Assembly: GCA_947474365.1 (NCBI GenBank)
Contig: CANJIU010000005.1
Coordinates: forward strand, 89,279-153,278
Source of the DNA: Opitutia bacterium
GTDB taxonomy: Bacteria > Verrucomicrobiota > Verrucomicrobiia > Opitutales > Opitutaceae
DNA: 64,000 nt
Reading direction: 5' to 3'
Position numbers and translations under genes: made by a program. Positions 9,598 through 18,027 of the stretch are shown here, one piece after another. Each line of letters opens with the position of its first letter. The stretch's first letter is position 1. A model generated the notes under the pieces. It did no database searches and was not told the DNA's origin. It saw nothing but the letters and a program-made list of their open reading frames with translations.

Positions 9598-11834
9598 ACG
9601 ATCTGCAACAGAAGCGTCGGCTGGGAAAAAGTGTGCTTCAGACGGGGATCGCCGTCGCGATGTGGTTCGCCACCGGTCTGGCCGCCGCGGAGCGCGTTGA
9701 GACGGTGGCACGTCCGGACGCCGGGCGGGGCAATCGATTTTATGTGTCGAATCGGGAGCCTTTGCTGGCCGGACCACTTCTCAAGCTCCCCATTCGCGCG
9801 ATTGAGCCGCGGGGGTGGCTGAGGGCGCAGTTGCGATTGGAGGCCGACGGCTTTTTTGGCCACTTGCCGGAGCTGAGCCGGTTTCTCGTCAGGGAAAACA
9901 GTCCGTGGCTCAACCCGGCGGGGGAGGGCGAAAAATTCTGGGAGGAGGCTCCGTATTGGCTCAAGGGTTACGGGGATCTGGCGTACGTTCTGGGCGATGA
10001 GAAGCTGCTCGCGGAGGCTCGGGTCTGGATCAACGGGGTCATCGGCACCCAGCGGGACGACGGGTGGTTTGGTCCGCGGGCCAACCTCAAGTCGCCGCGC
10101 GTCCACAGCACCGGCAAGCCGGACCTGTGGCCCAACATGCCGATGTTGAATGCGCTCCAATCGTACCACGAGTATTCGGGGGACGAGCGGGTCATCCGGC
10201 TGATGACGAAATATTTTGAGTGGCAGCTGGCGGTGCCTGAGGCGGATTTCCTCCCGCCGCTTTGGCAAAAGCAGCGGGGTGGCGACAACATCGCGAGCGT
10301 CTACTGGCTTTATAATCGGACGGGAGATCCGCGTCTGTTGGAACTGGCGAACAAGATCTTCCTGAAGATCGCCAACTGGACCGAGGGCGTGCCGGACTGG
10401 CACAACGTGAATATCGCTCAGGCGATGCGTGGGACGCCGACGTATTTCCTCCAGTCAAAGGATCCGCGCCATCTCACGGCCCCGGAGCGAAACTACCAGA
10501 CGGTGTGGGGACTCTACGGGCAGGTGCCGGGCGGGATGTTTGGCGGTGACGAGAATTGCCGGCCGGGTTTTGTCACCGCGCGCCAGGCGGTGGAAACATG
10601 CGGCATCGTGGAGATGATGCACACCTGCGAGGAAATCCTGAAGATCGACGGCGACCTCAAATGGGCGGATCGGTGTGAGGACGTGGCTTTCAATTCGCTT
10701 CCCGCCACGACGACGCCCGATTTCCGGGCGTTGCGTTATTTGACCGCGCCAAACCTGGTCGTTTCCAACAGCAAGAACAAGAGCCCCAGGATCCAGGACC
10801 CGGGCGCAAAGTATCAGATGAACCCGCACGCGCATCGGTGCTGTCAGCTCAACATGGGGCAAGGCTGGCCCTATTTTGCGGAACACCTCTGGATGGCCAC
10901 GCCCGACAACGGGCTCGCGCTCGTTTTCTACTCGGACTCGAAGGTCACCGCGAAGGTCGCCGACGGCTCCGAGGTGAGCATCACGGAGACCACGCACTAT
11001 CCGTTCGATGAGGAGGTCGCACTCTCGCTCTCGTTGTCCAAGTCGCGTGAATTTCCGCTCTACCTGCGTGTCCCGAAATGGTGCGACGGGGCGGTGCTCA
11101 GCATCAACGGCCGTCCGGTCAAAGTATCGTCCCGACCGCAGTCATTTCTCCGCATCACCCGGGAATGGCAGAATGGCGATGTCGTGAGACTGAAGCTGCC
11201 CATGGCCGTGAGCGTCCGGACCTGGGAGAAGAACGCGAACAGTGTTTCGGTGGACCGCGGTCCGCTCACGTACTCGCTGAAAATTTCCGAACGCTACGAA
11301 CGAATCGATGGAGCCACGGCAACGACGAAGGAATATCTGCCGGATGCGTGGAGACGGCCATTGACGAAGGAGCAGCTGGCGGCCTGGCCCGCGTTTGAAA
11401 TCTACCCTGCCACGCCCTGGAACTACGGACTCGTGCTCGACAAGGGCTCCCGCGCCTCGTCATTCGAGGTCGTGAAGAAAATCTGGCCCAAGGACAACAA
11501 CGCCTGGGGCGGTACGGATGCCCCGATCGAAATCAAGGCCAGAGGCCGGCGGATTCCCGGCTGGCAGCAGGATGAGACCGACCTCGTCGGCCTAATGGCG
11601 GAAGGTTCCGTGAAGTCGGACGAACCGGAGGAGGAGATCACATTGATCCCGATGGGGGCAGCGCGGCTCCGAATCGCAGCGTTTCCGGTCGTCGACAACG
11701 GACCGGAGGGTAAGCCGTGGAAAACGCCCGCGGAACCCGTCGCGAAAATCACGCCGAGACAGGCGGCGGCGATGAAGGCGGCGGCCGAAAAGGAAGCGGC
11801 AGCGAAGAAGGAAACGATCGGCAACCGGAAATGA
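9594..11834 (+). CDS. Secreted beta-L-arabinofuranosidase-type glycosidase (GH127/DUF1680)
   Basis: A 746-residue protein of the DUF1680 (GH127 and relatives) group, retaining enzymes that use a zinc-bound cysteine as nucleophile. A signal segment lies at about residues 10-32, and an alpha-barrel domain follows (LKGYGDLAYVLGDEKLL, LWPNMPMLNALQSYHEYSGD). The metal and catalytic set is visible: Glu334 and Cys336 in VETCG and Cys416-Cys417 in HRCCQ, nearly the spacing of the Bifidobacterium enzyme HypBA1 (E338, C340, C417, C418). C-terminal beta-sandwich sequence follows. The last 30 residues are Ala/Lys-rich and look helical, which is not part of the catalytic fold. Coupling to the GH28 gene points to joint attack on an arabinose-decorated pectic glycan. 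The exact linkage cannot be read from sequence. Confidence 0.88.
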   Translation: MNDLQQKRRLGKSVLQTGIAVAMWFATGLAAAERVETVARPDAGRGNRFYVSNREPLLAGPLLKLPIRAIEPRGWLRAQLRLEADGFFGHLPELSRFLVRENSPWLNPAGEGEKFWEEAPYWLKGYGDLAYVLGDEKLLAEARVWINGVIGTQRDDGWFGPRANLKSPRVHSTGKPDLWPNMPMLNALQSYHEYSGDERVIRLMTKYFEWQLAVPEADFLPPLWQKQRGGDNIASVYWLYNRTGDPRLLELANKIFLKIANWTEGVPDWHNVNIAQAMRGTPTYFLQSKDPRHLTAPERNYQTVWGLYGQVPGGMFGGDENCRPGFVTARQAVETCGIVEMMHTCEEILKIDGDLKWADRCEDVAFNSLPATTTPDFRALRYLTAPNLVVSNSKNKSPRIQDPGAKYQMNPHAHRCCQLNMGQGWPYFAEHLWMATPDNGLALVFYSDSKVTAKVADGSEVSITETTHYPFDEEVALSLSLSKSREFPLYLRVPKWCDGAVLSINGRPVKVSSRPQSFLRITREWQNGDVVRLKLPMAVSVRTWEKNANSVSVDRGPLTYSLKISERYERIDGATATTKEYLPDAWRRPLTKEQLAAWPAFEIYPATPWNYGLVLDKGSRASSFEVVKKIWPKDNNAWGGTDAPIEIKARGRRIPGWQQDETDLVGLMAEGSVKSDEPEEEITLIPMGAARLRIAAFPVVDNGPEGKPWKTPAEPVAKITPRQAAAMKAAAEKEAAAKKETIGNRK

Positions 11835-11865
11835 CCTGTTGGACTGGCTTCCACTGATTTCACCT

Positions 11866-13248
11866 ATGATACACCCCAGGTTCCTCTTGATTCTTCTCGT
11901 CTCGTTGCTCGCGCCAATGGTGGCAGCACGCGCGGCGGAAAAAACGCCCAACATTATTGTCATTCTCGCCGACGATTGGGGCTGGGGCGACCTCGGCGCA
12001 CACGGGCATCCTTGGCTCAAGACACCGAATCTCGATCGGTTCGCCGCCGCCGGCACGGACTTCCGCCGGTTCACTGTCGCCAGCGGCGTGTGTTCGCCGA
12101 GCCGGACGGCCATCATGACCGGACAGTATCCCGCACGTTTCGGCATCCACGGTCACTTCGCGACGATCGAGAGTCACGTGCAGCGTGGCATGCCGGACTG
12201 GCTGAACCCAAAGGCGGTCATGCTGCCGCGCGTGCTGCGTCAGAAGGGCTACGCGACCGCGCATTTCGGGAAATGGCATCTGACCAACATCATGGTGCCG
12301 GACGCGCCGATGCCGTTGGAGTATGGATACGACGCCGCCGGCACGTTCAATTGTCCGGGCCCGCAGATGCCCGTCCACGATGATGTGCGGCAATCGATTG
12401 CGTTCATCGAAAAGAGCCGGGCGGCCGGGAAGCCTTTCTTTCTCAACCTCTGGATCCACGAGCCGCACACGCCACACTACCCGCGGCCGGAATACCTTGC
12501 GAAGTTCGCCCACCTCAAGGATGAGGCGCAGCAGATTTATGCGGCGGTGATCGCCCACGCCGACGCCCGCATTGGTGAATTGCTCGCGACGCTCGATCGG
12601 CTCGACCTCACGCGGGAGACCCTGGTGATTTTTACGTCGGACAACGGCCCCGAGAACACTGGTCCGGCTGATCGGCGGATGACGGAGGACGAGTCCACCG
12701 GGCCGGGCTTCGGCAGTTTTGCTTCGGTGGGCGTCACGGGCGGACATCGCGGGCGCAAACGCTCGCTGTTGCAGGGCGGCATCGGCGTGCCGTTCATCGC
12801 CCGGTGGCCGGGCCGGATTGGGCCGGGCAAGGTGGATGAGTCAACGGTGATTACCGCGGTGGACCTGCTTCCCACGCTGTGTGCGCTGGCGGGGGCGGCG
12901 TTACCCACCGGATACGCTCCGGATGGCATCGACCAGTCGGCGGCGTTGCTGGGTCAACCGACCACGCGACGGAGCAAACCGATCTTCTGGCAATGGACGA
13001 CAGCGACCAAGGCGGGGGACACGTGGCCCGCGCTGGCGGTTTGCGACGGCGAACGGAAACTGCTCGTCGGCCGAGATCCGGAGCAGGTCGAACTCTTTCG
13101 CTTTCCGCAGGACAATTTTGAGCAGACCAACCTCAGCCGTCAGGAACCCGCGGAGGTGGCCCGACTGAAGGCGCTGCTCGCCGATTGGACCGCGACGCTG
13201 CCGCGAAAGCCGGATCCGGCCTGTCTGTCCGCAAAACGCGCTCGGTAA
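11866..13248 (+). CDS. Secreted sulfatase (type I, formylglycine-dependent)
   Basis: A 460-residue arylsulfatase-fold enzyme that removes sulfate esters, here probably from a glycan in the periplasm. The start at 11866 gives the signal peptide MIHPRFLLILLVSLLAPMVA. Metal ligands are Asp36-Asp37 in ILADDWGWGD. The formylglycine site is Cys76 in CSPSRTAIMTGQYP with Arg80. Conserved FGKWHL and FTSDNGPEN follow. The Cys form needs a formylglycine-generating enzyme, and none is encoded in this window. It follows the GH127 gene by 31 bases, so it looks like part of the same operon. Only one sulfatase is present, which argues against a heavily sulfated marine polysaccharide as the sole target. Confidence 0.93.
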   Translation: MIHPRFLLILLVSLLAPMVAARAAEKTPNIIVILADDWGWGDLGAHGHPWLKTPNLDRFAAAGTDFRRFTVASGVCSPSRTAIMTGQYPARFGIHGHFATIESHVQRGMPDWLNPKAVMLPRVLRQKGYATAHFGKWHLTNIMVPDAPMPLEYGYDAAGTFNCPGPQMPVHDDVRQSIAFIEKSRAAGKPFFLNLWIHEPHTPHYPRPEYLAKFAHLKDEAQQIYAAVIAHADARIGELLATLDRLDLTRETLVIFTSDNGPENTGPADRRMTEDESTGPGFGSFASVGVTGGHRGRKRSLLQGGIGVPFIARWPGRIGPGKVDESTVITAVDLLPTLCALAGAALPTGYAPDGIDQSAALLGQPTTRRSKPIFWQWTTATKAGDTWPALAVCDGERKLLVGRDPEQVELFRFPQDNFEQTNLSRQEPAEVARLKALLADWTATLPRKPDPACLSAKRAR

Positions 13249-13307
13249 CGCGACGCGGGACAAAGATTCGAGATCGCGTGAGGGGAATTTTCCTCCAGTG
13301 GTGTGAG

Positions 13308-14357
13308 ATGGCCATTCCCCCTGTTATCTTCCGGTTCGTCGCGCTGTTGGGTGCCATCGCCATTGCCGGCTGTGTCTCGCCGGCTTCGAATCGGCTCGTC
13401 CGGCAGACGGGCGAGTCGATGGTCTTTATCGGTGATGAGCCCTCGGTGTTGGCCTTCGTGCCTGAGAAAAATTCGCCGCTGCAGCTGCGCAGCACGTATC
13501 TGCCGGGGCCGGCGGCGATTTATTACGAGGAAGGGCGCGACTTTCAGGTCGACTACGCGCGCGGCACGATTCGCCGCTTGCCGGGATCGCGGCTGGCGGA
13601 TTTCCGCAGCAACATTCTGTACGGCAAGGTGGAGTTTGATCACACGAAGTTTCCCGGCTTCGGCAACGCGGCGTTCTTTGCCTTTGCCGATTATGCGATC
13701 GGTACCGCCGTAACGTGGCCGGTGCAATCGTCGCAGGGAGAACGGTTGCGTGCGACTCGCGCGAAGCTCACGGCGGGCGGTCCGGTGAAGGTCCTGGCGT
13801 TTGGTGATAGTATCACCGCTGGCGGCGACGCTTCGGTTCCCGGCCTAATCTTTTGGCGCCGTTGGGCCGACAGTTTGCAGGCGAAGTATCCTCGGGCGCA
13901 AATCACCGCGGTGAATGTCGCGACGGGCGGACACAACACGACCCGGGGCCTGCAGGTGTTGAAGGAGAAGGTGCTGGATGCATCTCCGGACCTTGTGCTG
14001 ATTGGCTTCGGTATGAACGACCACAACCGGCGGGGAGTGACTCCACCGGAGTTTGCGCGGCAACTGCGCGAGATGATCGACCGGATCCGCGCGACGACGG
14101 CGGCCGAGATCGTGTTGTTCTCAACTTTCCCGCCGAACCCGAACTGGATGCACTCCTCGAACCGCATGGCGGACTATGCGGCGGCGACGGCCCGGGTGGC
14201 AGAGGAGGCGGGGTGTGCCTACGCGGACGTATTCAACAACTGGCAGACGATGGCGGCGCGCAAGCGCCCGGAGGACATCCTGGCGAACAACATCAATCAC
14301 CCCAATGATTTTGGGCATTGGGTCTATTACCGCGTGCTGTTGGCAATGGAGTTGTAG
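13308..14357 (+). CDS. Lipoprotein SGNH/GDSL hydrolase
   Basis: A 349-residue predicted lipoprotein esterase. The N-terminus MAIPPVIFRFVALLGAIAIA ends in a lipobox with Cys22 (IAGC), so it should be anchored in a membrane after signal peptidase II. Residues 30-150 form an extra beta-rich domain of unknown role. The catalytic domain begins at VLAFGDSITAGGD (Ser168), with FGMNDHN as block III and NNINHPNDFGHW carrying the catalytic Asp/His. SGNH enzymes in such loci often remove acetyl groups from glycans; this is an inference from context. It is the last gene of the plus-strand block and its stop lies one base from the stop of a convergent gene, so the two transcripts must overlap at their ends. 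Confidence 0.85.
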   Translation: MAIPPVIFRFVALLGAIAIAGCVSPASNRLVRQTGESMVFIGDEPSVLAFVPEKNSPLQLRSTYLPGPAAIYYEEGRDFQVDYARGTIRRLPGSRLADFRSNILYGKVEFDHTKFPGFGNAAFFAFADYAIGTAVTWPVQSSQGERLRATRAKLTAGGPVKVLAFGDSITAGGDASVPGLIFWRRWADSLQAKYPRAQITAVNVATGGHNTTRGLQVLKEKVLDASPDLVLIGFGMNDHNRRGVTPPEFARQLREMIDRIRATTAAEIVLFSTFPPNPNWMHSSNRMADYAAATARVAEEAGCAYADVFNNWQTMAARKRPEDILANNINHPNDFGHWVYYRVLLAMEL

Positions 14358-14358
14358 T

Positions 14359-15756
14359 TCACTTCTTCGTGCTGGAACCTGCGGCGGGCCCGGTGACGCG
14401 GGTGATTTCGTAGTGCCGCGGTACGGGTTGGGCGGCGGCGTGGATGCGGTCTTCGTAGTCGCGGGCGAGCTTCACGAGGTGATCGATTTCCGGCCGGGTG
14501 TCGGCCATGAACTTCGCAAACTGTTCCGGCGCGTCGGCGAATTTCTTGCGGGCGCCCTTCACTTTGGCCCACACCTCGCGCAGCGGCCGAACCGCTTGGT
14601 CGTTGCGTTCCCGGTTTAGCAGCGCGACCCGCAGGGACTGTTGATACTCCGGTGTGTTCTCGTTGGCCTGAAGTTCAATCTTCGCGCCGAGCAGGACGTG
14701 GGGGACAGGTTTGCCGATTGGCTGGCCGTCGATTTTGATTTCGTAGCTTCCCGGTTCCAAGCCGGCGAGGCGCACCATCTCGTTGCTGAGCCGATGACCC
14801 GCCTTGGTGAGCTCGAAGCCCAGGCGCGCGTCCTCGGGCCAATTCCACTTGGTCGCGACCGCGCTGCCTTCCGACGGAATCACCCACGGCAAGGCGGCGG
14901 AGGTGAAGGTGAAGCTGACGTGCGTGGCGGTGCCCTCGAGGCGCTCGATCTTGGCACGTGGAGGCGGGCGCCATTGCCCGCCGGCGCGAGTGAGATTGAT
15001 AGCGCTGACTGATCGCCGATCCGCCTGCAGGGTATCAATCATCGCCGCAGCCATGATCACGTGTCCGCCCGGCCCGGGGTGGATGGCGTCGGAGAGAAGC
15101 GTGAAGCGCGGATGTTCCGCGCGTTCCTGAGCCGTGAAGTCGTTGAGCGGGCCCCAGAGATTGACGAAGGGCAGGGAGCGTTCGTAGGCCTGACTTCGTC
15201 CCCACGCCCCGAAGTAGGCCATGACGGCGTTGTAGTTGGGCGAGCGCGGCTGGCCGCGGAACCGATACGTGGCATCGTCCTTGCGCCACTCGACGACGGG
15301 AAAATCAAACATCGTCGGCGACAGCAGGATGGCGGTGGCGCCGATCGCCTTGATTCGCTCCAGTGTTCGGGTCATGTCGGCGGCATACGTGGCGAAGATC
15401 TCGGGTTTGAAGTCCTCGTATTGCCCGTCGTTCATGCCGAGGAGCACGGTCACGTACTTTGGCCGGAACGCCGCGACATCGTCGTCAAATCGCGCCAGCA
15501 CATCCGCGGCCTTGTCGCCACCAACGCCGGCATTGTGAAAGTGTATCCGGCGCTCGGGGAAGCGCGTGTGGAAAAAGTCCTCCACGTATTGGGTATAGAG
15601 GCATTGATGCGTGATGGAGTCGCCGAGGAAGACGACCGTGTCCCCATCCTGCAAATCGAGGGACGCGCTGCGGGCCGGAGCGGCAAGTCCGGCGGCGCGA
15701 AGGACGATAACAAGAAGGCAAAGGAAATGGAGCGGCAGTTTGAATCGTGCGTTCAT
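14359..15756 (-). CDS. Secreted SGNH/GDSL hydrolase
   Basis: A 465-residue exported hydrolase. A signal peptide (MNARFKLPLHFLCLLVIVLR, ending near APARSAS) precedes VVFLGDSITHQ with Ser47, then GVGGDKAADVL, LLGMNDGQ and DAIHPGPGGHVIMA with the Asp-x-x-His pair at about residue 240. The remaining 220 residues are an additional domain with no family I recognise, ending in a lysine pair. Family members include carbohydrate acetylesterases and lysophospholipases; an esterase acting on a glycan is the likelier choice here. It lies 56 bases after dgoK on the same strand and may be the last gene of that run. It converges with the lipoprotein esterase gene with a single base between the stops. Confidence 0.85.
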   Translation of the reverse strand: MNARFKLPLHFLCLLVIVLRAAGLAAPARSASLDLQDGDTVVFLGDSITHQCLYTQYVEDFFHTRFPERRIHFHNAGVGGDKAADVLARFDDDVAAFRPKYVTVLLGMNDGQYEDFKPEIFATYAADMTRTLERIKAIGATAILLSPTMFDFPVVEWRKDDATYRFRGQPRSPNYNAVMAYFGAWGRSQAYERSLPFVNLWGPLNDFTAQERAEHPRFTLLSDAIHPGPGGHVIMAAAMIDTLQADRRSVSAINLTRAGGQWRPPPRAKIERLEGTATHVSFTFTSAALPWVIPSEGSAVATKWNWPEDARLGFELTKAGHRLSNEMVRLAGLEPGSYEIKIDGQPIGKPVPHVLLGAKIELQANENTPEYQQSLRVALLNRERNDQAVRPLREVWAKVKGARKKFADAPEQFAKFMADTRPEIDHLVKLARDYEDRIHAAAQPVPRHYEITRVTGPAAGSSTKK

Positions 15757-15812
15757 CGGAAGGGAGATTGGGGCGGAAGTGACGACGGCTCAAATTCGGC
15801 AGGAAACCCGTT

Positions 15813-16796
15813 TCACGGACCCGCGGTTTTCCGATTCCGGGAGAGCAACACTTCCTGGCCGGCGATGACCGCCTCCGCGAGATCGATGGCTGCGGGTTCG
15901 GCGCCGTCGCTGGTCAGGCCCAGTTCTTTGAGCGCTTCCCGATACAGTGCGACCCGGCGTGGCTCGCCGATGAGCAGCAACTCGCCTCCGTCCTGGATTG
16001 CGGGGACGCGTTCGAATTCCGCGCCGACCAGCAGCCCGCTGAGGAACCAGGTGTTGGCTGCTTTGGAGGCGCCGCGCAGGACATCGCGGGCGCGCACTTG
16101 GAAGAGTGCCCCGCTGATCCCGCGATCGCGGGAACAACGGACTCCCGAACGAAACGCGTCCCAGTCAGGCGCCGCTCCGGCGGCCTCGCGTTCGATGGAC
16201 GTCGCGAGCAAACCCGAACTGGCGAGCCCTTCAAAGAGTTCGCCGGTCAGGTGGGTGCGGAACGAAAGAAGTGTGTTGTCGCGGAGCAGCGCGTGTTTCG
16301 GGTGGGTTCCGGCTAGGAGGGCCAGCGTGGATACGGCTGGTCGCGCCCCGCAGCGGTGGAGGGCGTTTGCGCCAATCAGCACGCACTCCTCACCGCGCAT
16401 GATGTCGTCGTCGGTGCGGACGCCGGAGACCAACAGCGCGTCGCGACTCTGGCTGTCCGCCAGCGGAATCGTCACCCGGCCCGTCTGGCACCCGGAGCCA
16501 TCGAGTGGAAAAGGCGCCAAGGCATACGGCAATTGCTGCCAGCCGACGTTGGAACTCGCCATGCCGGTGATGATAATTGGGGTGGCGGGCGGAAGATCGG
16601 GCCAGGCGGAAAGACGTTCGGCGAAAAAATGGCCCATGGCCTCGGCGCGGGGTGCGGTCGGCAGCGCCGCGAACGTCTTGATCCCGTTGGCGGTGCTCTG
16701 CTCGGCGAGGATCCGTCGCGAGCCGAATTCGACCAGTCGCAGGCGAAACGACGTCGAGCCCCAGTCGCAACCGACAAAAATGTCCGCGTTACCCAT
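15813..16796 (-). CDS. dgoK: 2-dehydro-3-deoxygalactonokinase
   Basis: This 327-residue kinase phosphorylates 2-dehydro-3-deoxy-D-galactonate at C6, the second step of the De Ley-Doudoroff galactonate route. The N-terminus shows the ATP-binding start VGCDWGSTSFRLRLVEF, followed by ITGMASSNVGW and the GTHPKHALL region typical of the DgoK family. The length slightly exceeds the roughly 290 residues of the E. coli enzyme. I chose the ATG at 16796, which follows the dgoD stop by five bases; a second ATG at 16808 would overlap dgoD. Coupling to dgoD supports the assignment. The aldolase DgoA that completes the pathway is not in the window. Confidence 0.87.
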   Translation of the reverse strand: MGNADIFVGCDWGSTSFRLRLVEFGSRRILAEQSTANGIKTFAALPTAPRAEAMGHFFAERLSAWPDLPPATPIIITGMASSNVGWQQLPYALAPFPLDGSGCQTGRVTIPLADSQSRDALLVSGVRTDDDIMRGEECVLIGANALHRCGARPAVSTLALLAGTHPKHALLRDNTLLSFRTHLTGELFEGLASSGLLATSIEREAAGAAPDWDAFRSGVRCSRDRGISGALFQVRARDVLRGASKAANTWFLSGLLVGAEFERVPAIQDGGELLLIGEPRRVALYREALKELGLTSDGAEPAAIDLAEAVIAGQEVLLSRNRKTAGP

Positions 16797-16801
16797 GGTT
16801 G

Positions 16802-17920
16802 TCACCATTCGGCGAACCCGCCGTCGGCGTGCGACCAGCGCGGGTTGTCCCATTTTCCGTCGAAGCGCTGTGCGGCCACTTTGGCTTCGTCGAGGGTGAT
16901 TCCGAGGCCCGGGCCAGTGGGAACGTCGACGAATCCCTCGCGCACGTGAAAGGGCTGGGTGAGGAGTGTTTCGCCCAACGTGACGTGTTCCTGGCAGAGG
17001 AAATTGGGTGTTGTGGCCGCGACGTGAAGACAGGCGGCGAGAGCGACGGGGCCGATCGGACAATGGGGGGCCAGCGCAATGTCGCGGCTTTCGGCCGCTG
17101 CCGCGATGCGACGCAATTCGGAGATCCCTCCGGCGTGGGCAACGTCCGGTTGGACGACCGACACTGCCCGCCGGGCGATGATCTCCTGAAACTGCCAGCG
17201 GGTGTAGAGCCGCTCACCGGTGGCCAGTGGCACGCTGGTGCTGGCCGCGAGCTCGTGGAGGGCGGCGGGATCATCGCCGAGGATGGGCTCTTCGAGAAAC
17301 AGGGGATGATCGGCCTCCAGGCGCTTGGCGAGTTGGCGGCTCACCGCGGGAGAGCAGCGGCCGTGCAAATCGACCCCGATATCGATGTCGTGACCAAGTC
17401 GCTTTCGCATGGCGTGAAACCGTTCCGCGGCCGCCTCGATTTGCGCGAGCGATTCGAGCGGGCGCATCGCATCGGCGATGGTGCACTTGAATGCCGTGAA
17501 GCGGTGTTCCGCGGCCAGCTTGGCGGCCTGTGCGATGTAATCGCCGGTCGATGTCACGTTGACCCAACCGTACAGGCGCACGCGATCGCGGACGGCGCCT
17601 CCAAGCAGTTGGTGCACGGGTACGCCGAGGTGTTGCCCGAGGAGATCCCAGAGCGCCTGATCGATGCCGGATAGCGCCGAACACAGCACCGGTCCGCCGC
17701 GATAGAACCCGCCTCGGAACAGATGCTGCCAGATGTGTTCGATGCGACGCGGATCCTGGCCGATCAGCCAGCGCCCCATCTCGTGGAGCGCAGTCTCTAC
17801 AGTGAGGCAACGGCCCTCAAGGGTGGCTTCGCCAAGCCCGGTGAGGCCGACATCGGTGTGCACGCGTACCACGAGCCAGCGGGGCCGGAGGTGAACGGTT
17901 TCGAGCCGGGTGATCTGCAT
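16802..17920 (-). CDS. dgoD: D-galactonate dehydratase (enolase superfamily)
   Basis: This 372-residue enzyme of the mandelate racemase group of the enolase superfamily dehydrates D-galactonate to 2-dehydro-3-deoxygalactonate. Residue positions match the E. coli enzyme almost one-to-one: metal ligands Asp184 (VDLHG), Glu210 (FLEEP) and Glu236 (GER), and acid/base residues His186 and His286 (APHCPIGP). The opening MQITRLETVHLRPRWLVVRV fits the family length of about 380, so I use the ATG at 17920 although the frame runs on to 18169. It is followed directly by dgoK. Related acid sugars such as other aldonates cannot be excluded. Confidence 0.88.
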   Translation of the reverse strand: MQITRLETVHLRPRWLVVRVHTDVGLTGLGEATLEGRCLTVETALHEMGRWLIGQDPRRIEHIWQHLFRGGFYRGGPVLCSALSGIDQALWDLLGQHLGVPVHQLLGGAVRDRVRLYGWVNVTSTGDYIAQAAKLAAEHRFTAFKCTIADAMRPLESLAQIEAAAERFHAMRKRLGHDIDIGVDLHGRCSPAVSRQLAKRLEADHPLFLEEPILGDDPAALHELAASTSVPLATGERLYTRWQFQEIIARRAVSVVQPDVAHAGGISELRRIAAAAESRDIALAPHCPIGPVALAACLHVAATTPNFLCQEHVTLGETLLTQPFHVREGFVDVPTGPGLGITLDEAKVAAQRFDGKWDNPRWSHADGGFAEW

Positions 17921-18027
17921 GGGATGGCCATGAATTGGCAGGTTGCAGAGCGAAACGCCAGAAACGGTTTCTTGTCGCTGCTTTCGCGGCGCTGACGATG
18001 TGGCGGACCGCGAGCGCTCCCGGAATT

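Noticed and set aside
15813..16796. Considered as the missing IolC kinase
   Set aside because: The sequence belongs to the DgoK family, not the PfkB family of IolC, and is coupled to dgoD.
15061..16899. Plus-strand open frame of 612 codons opposite the SGNH and dgoK genes
   Set aside because: The frame spans two well-supported minus-strand genes and has Arg/Ser-rich low-complexity sequence without motifs.
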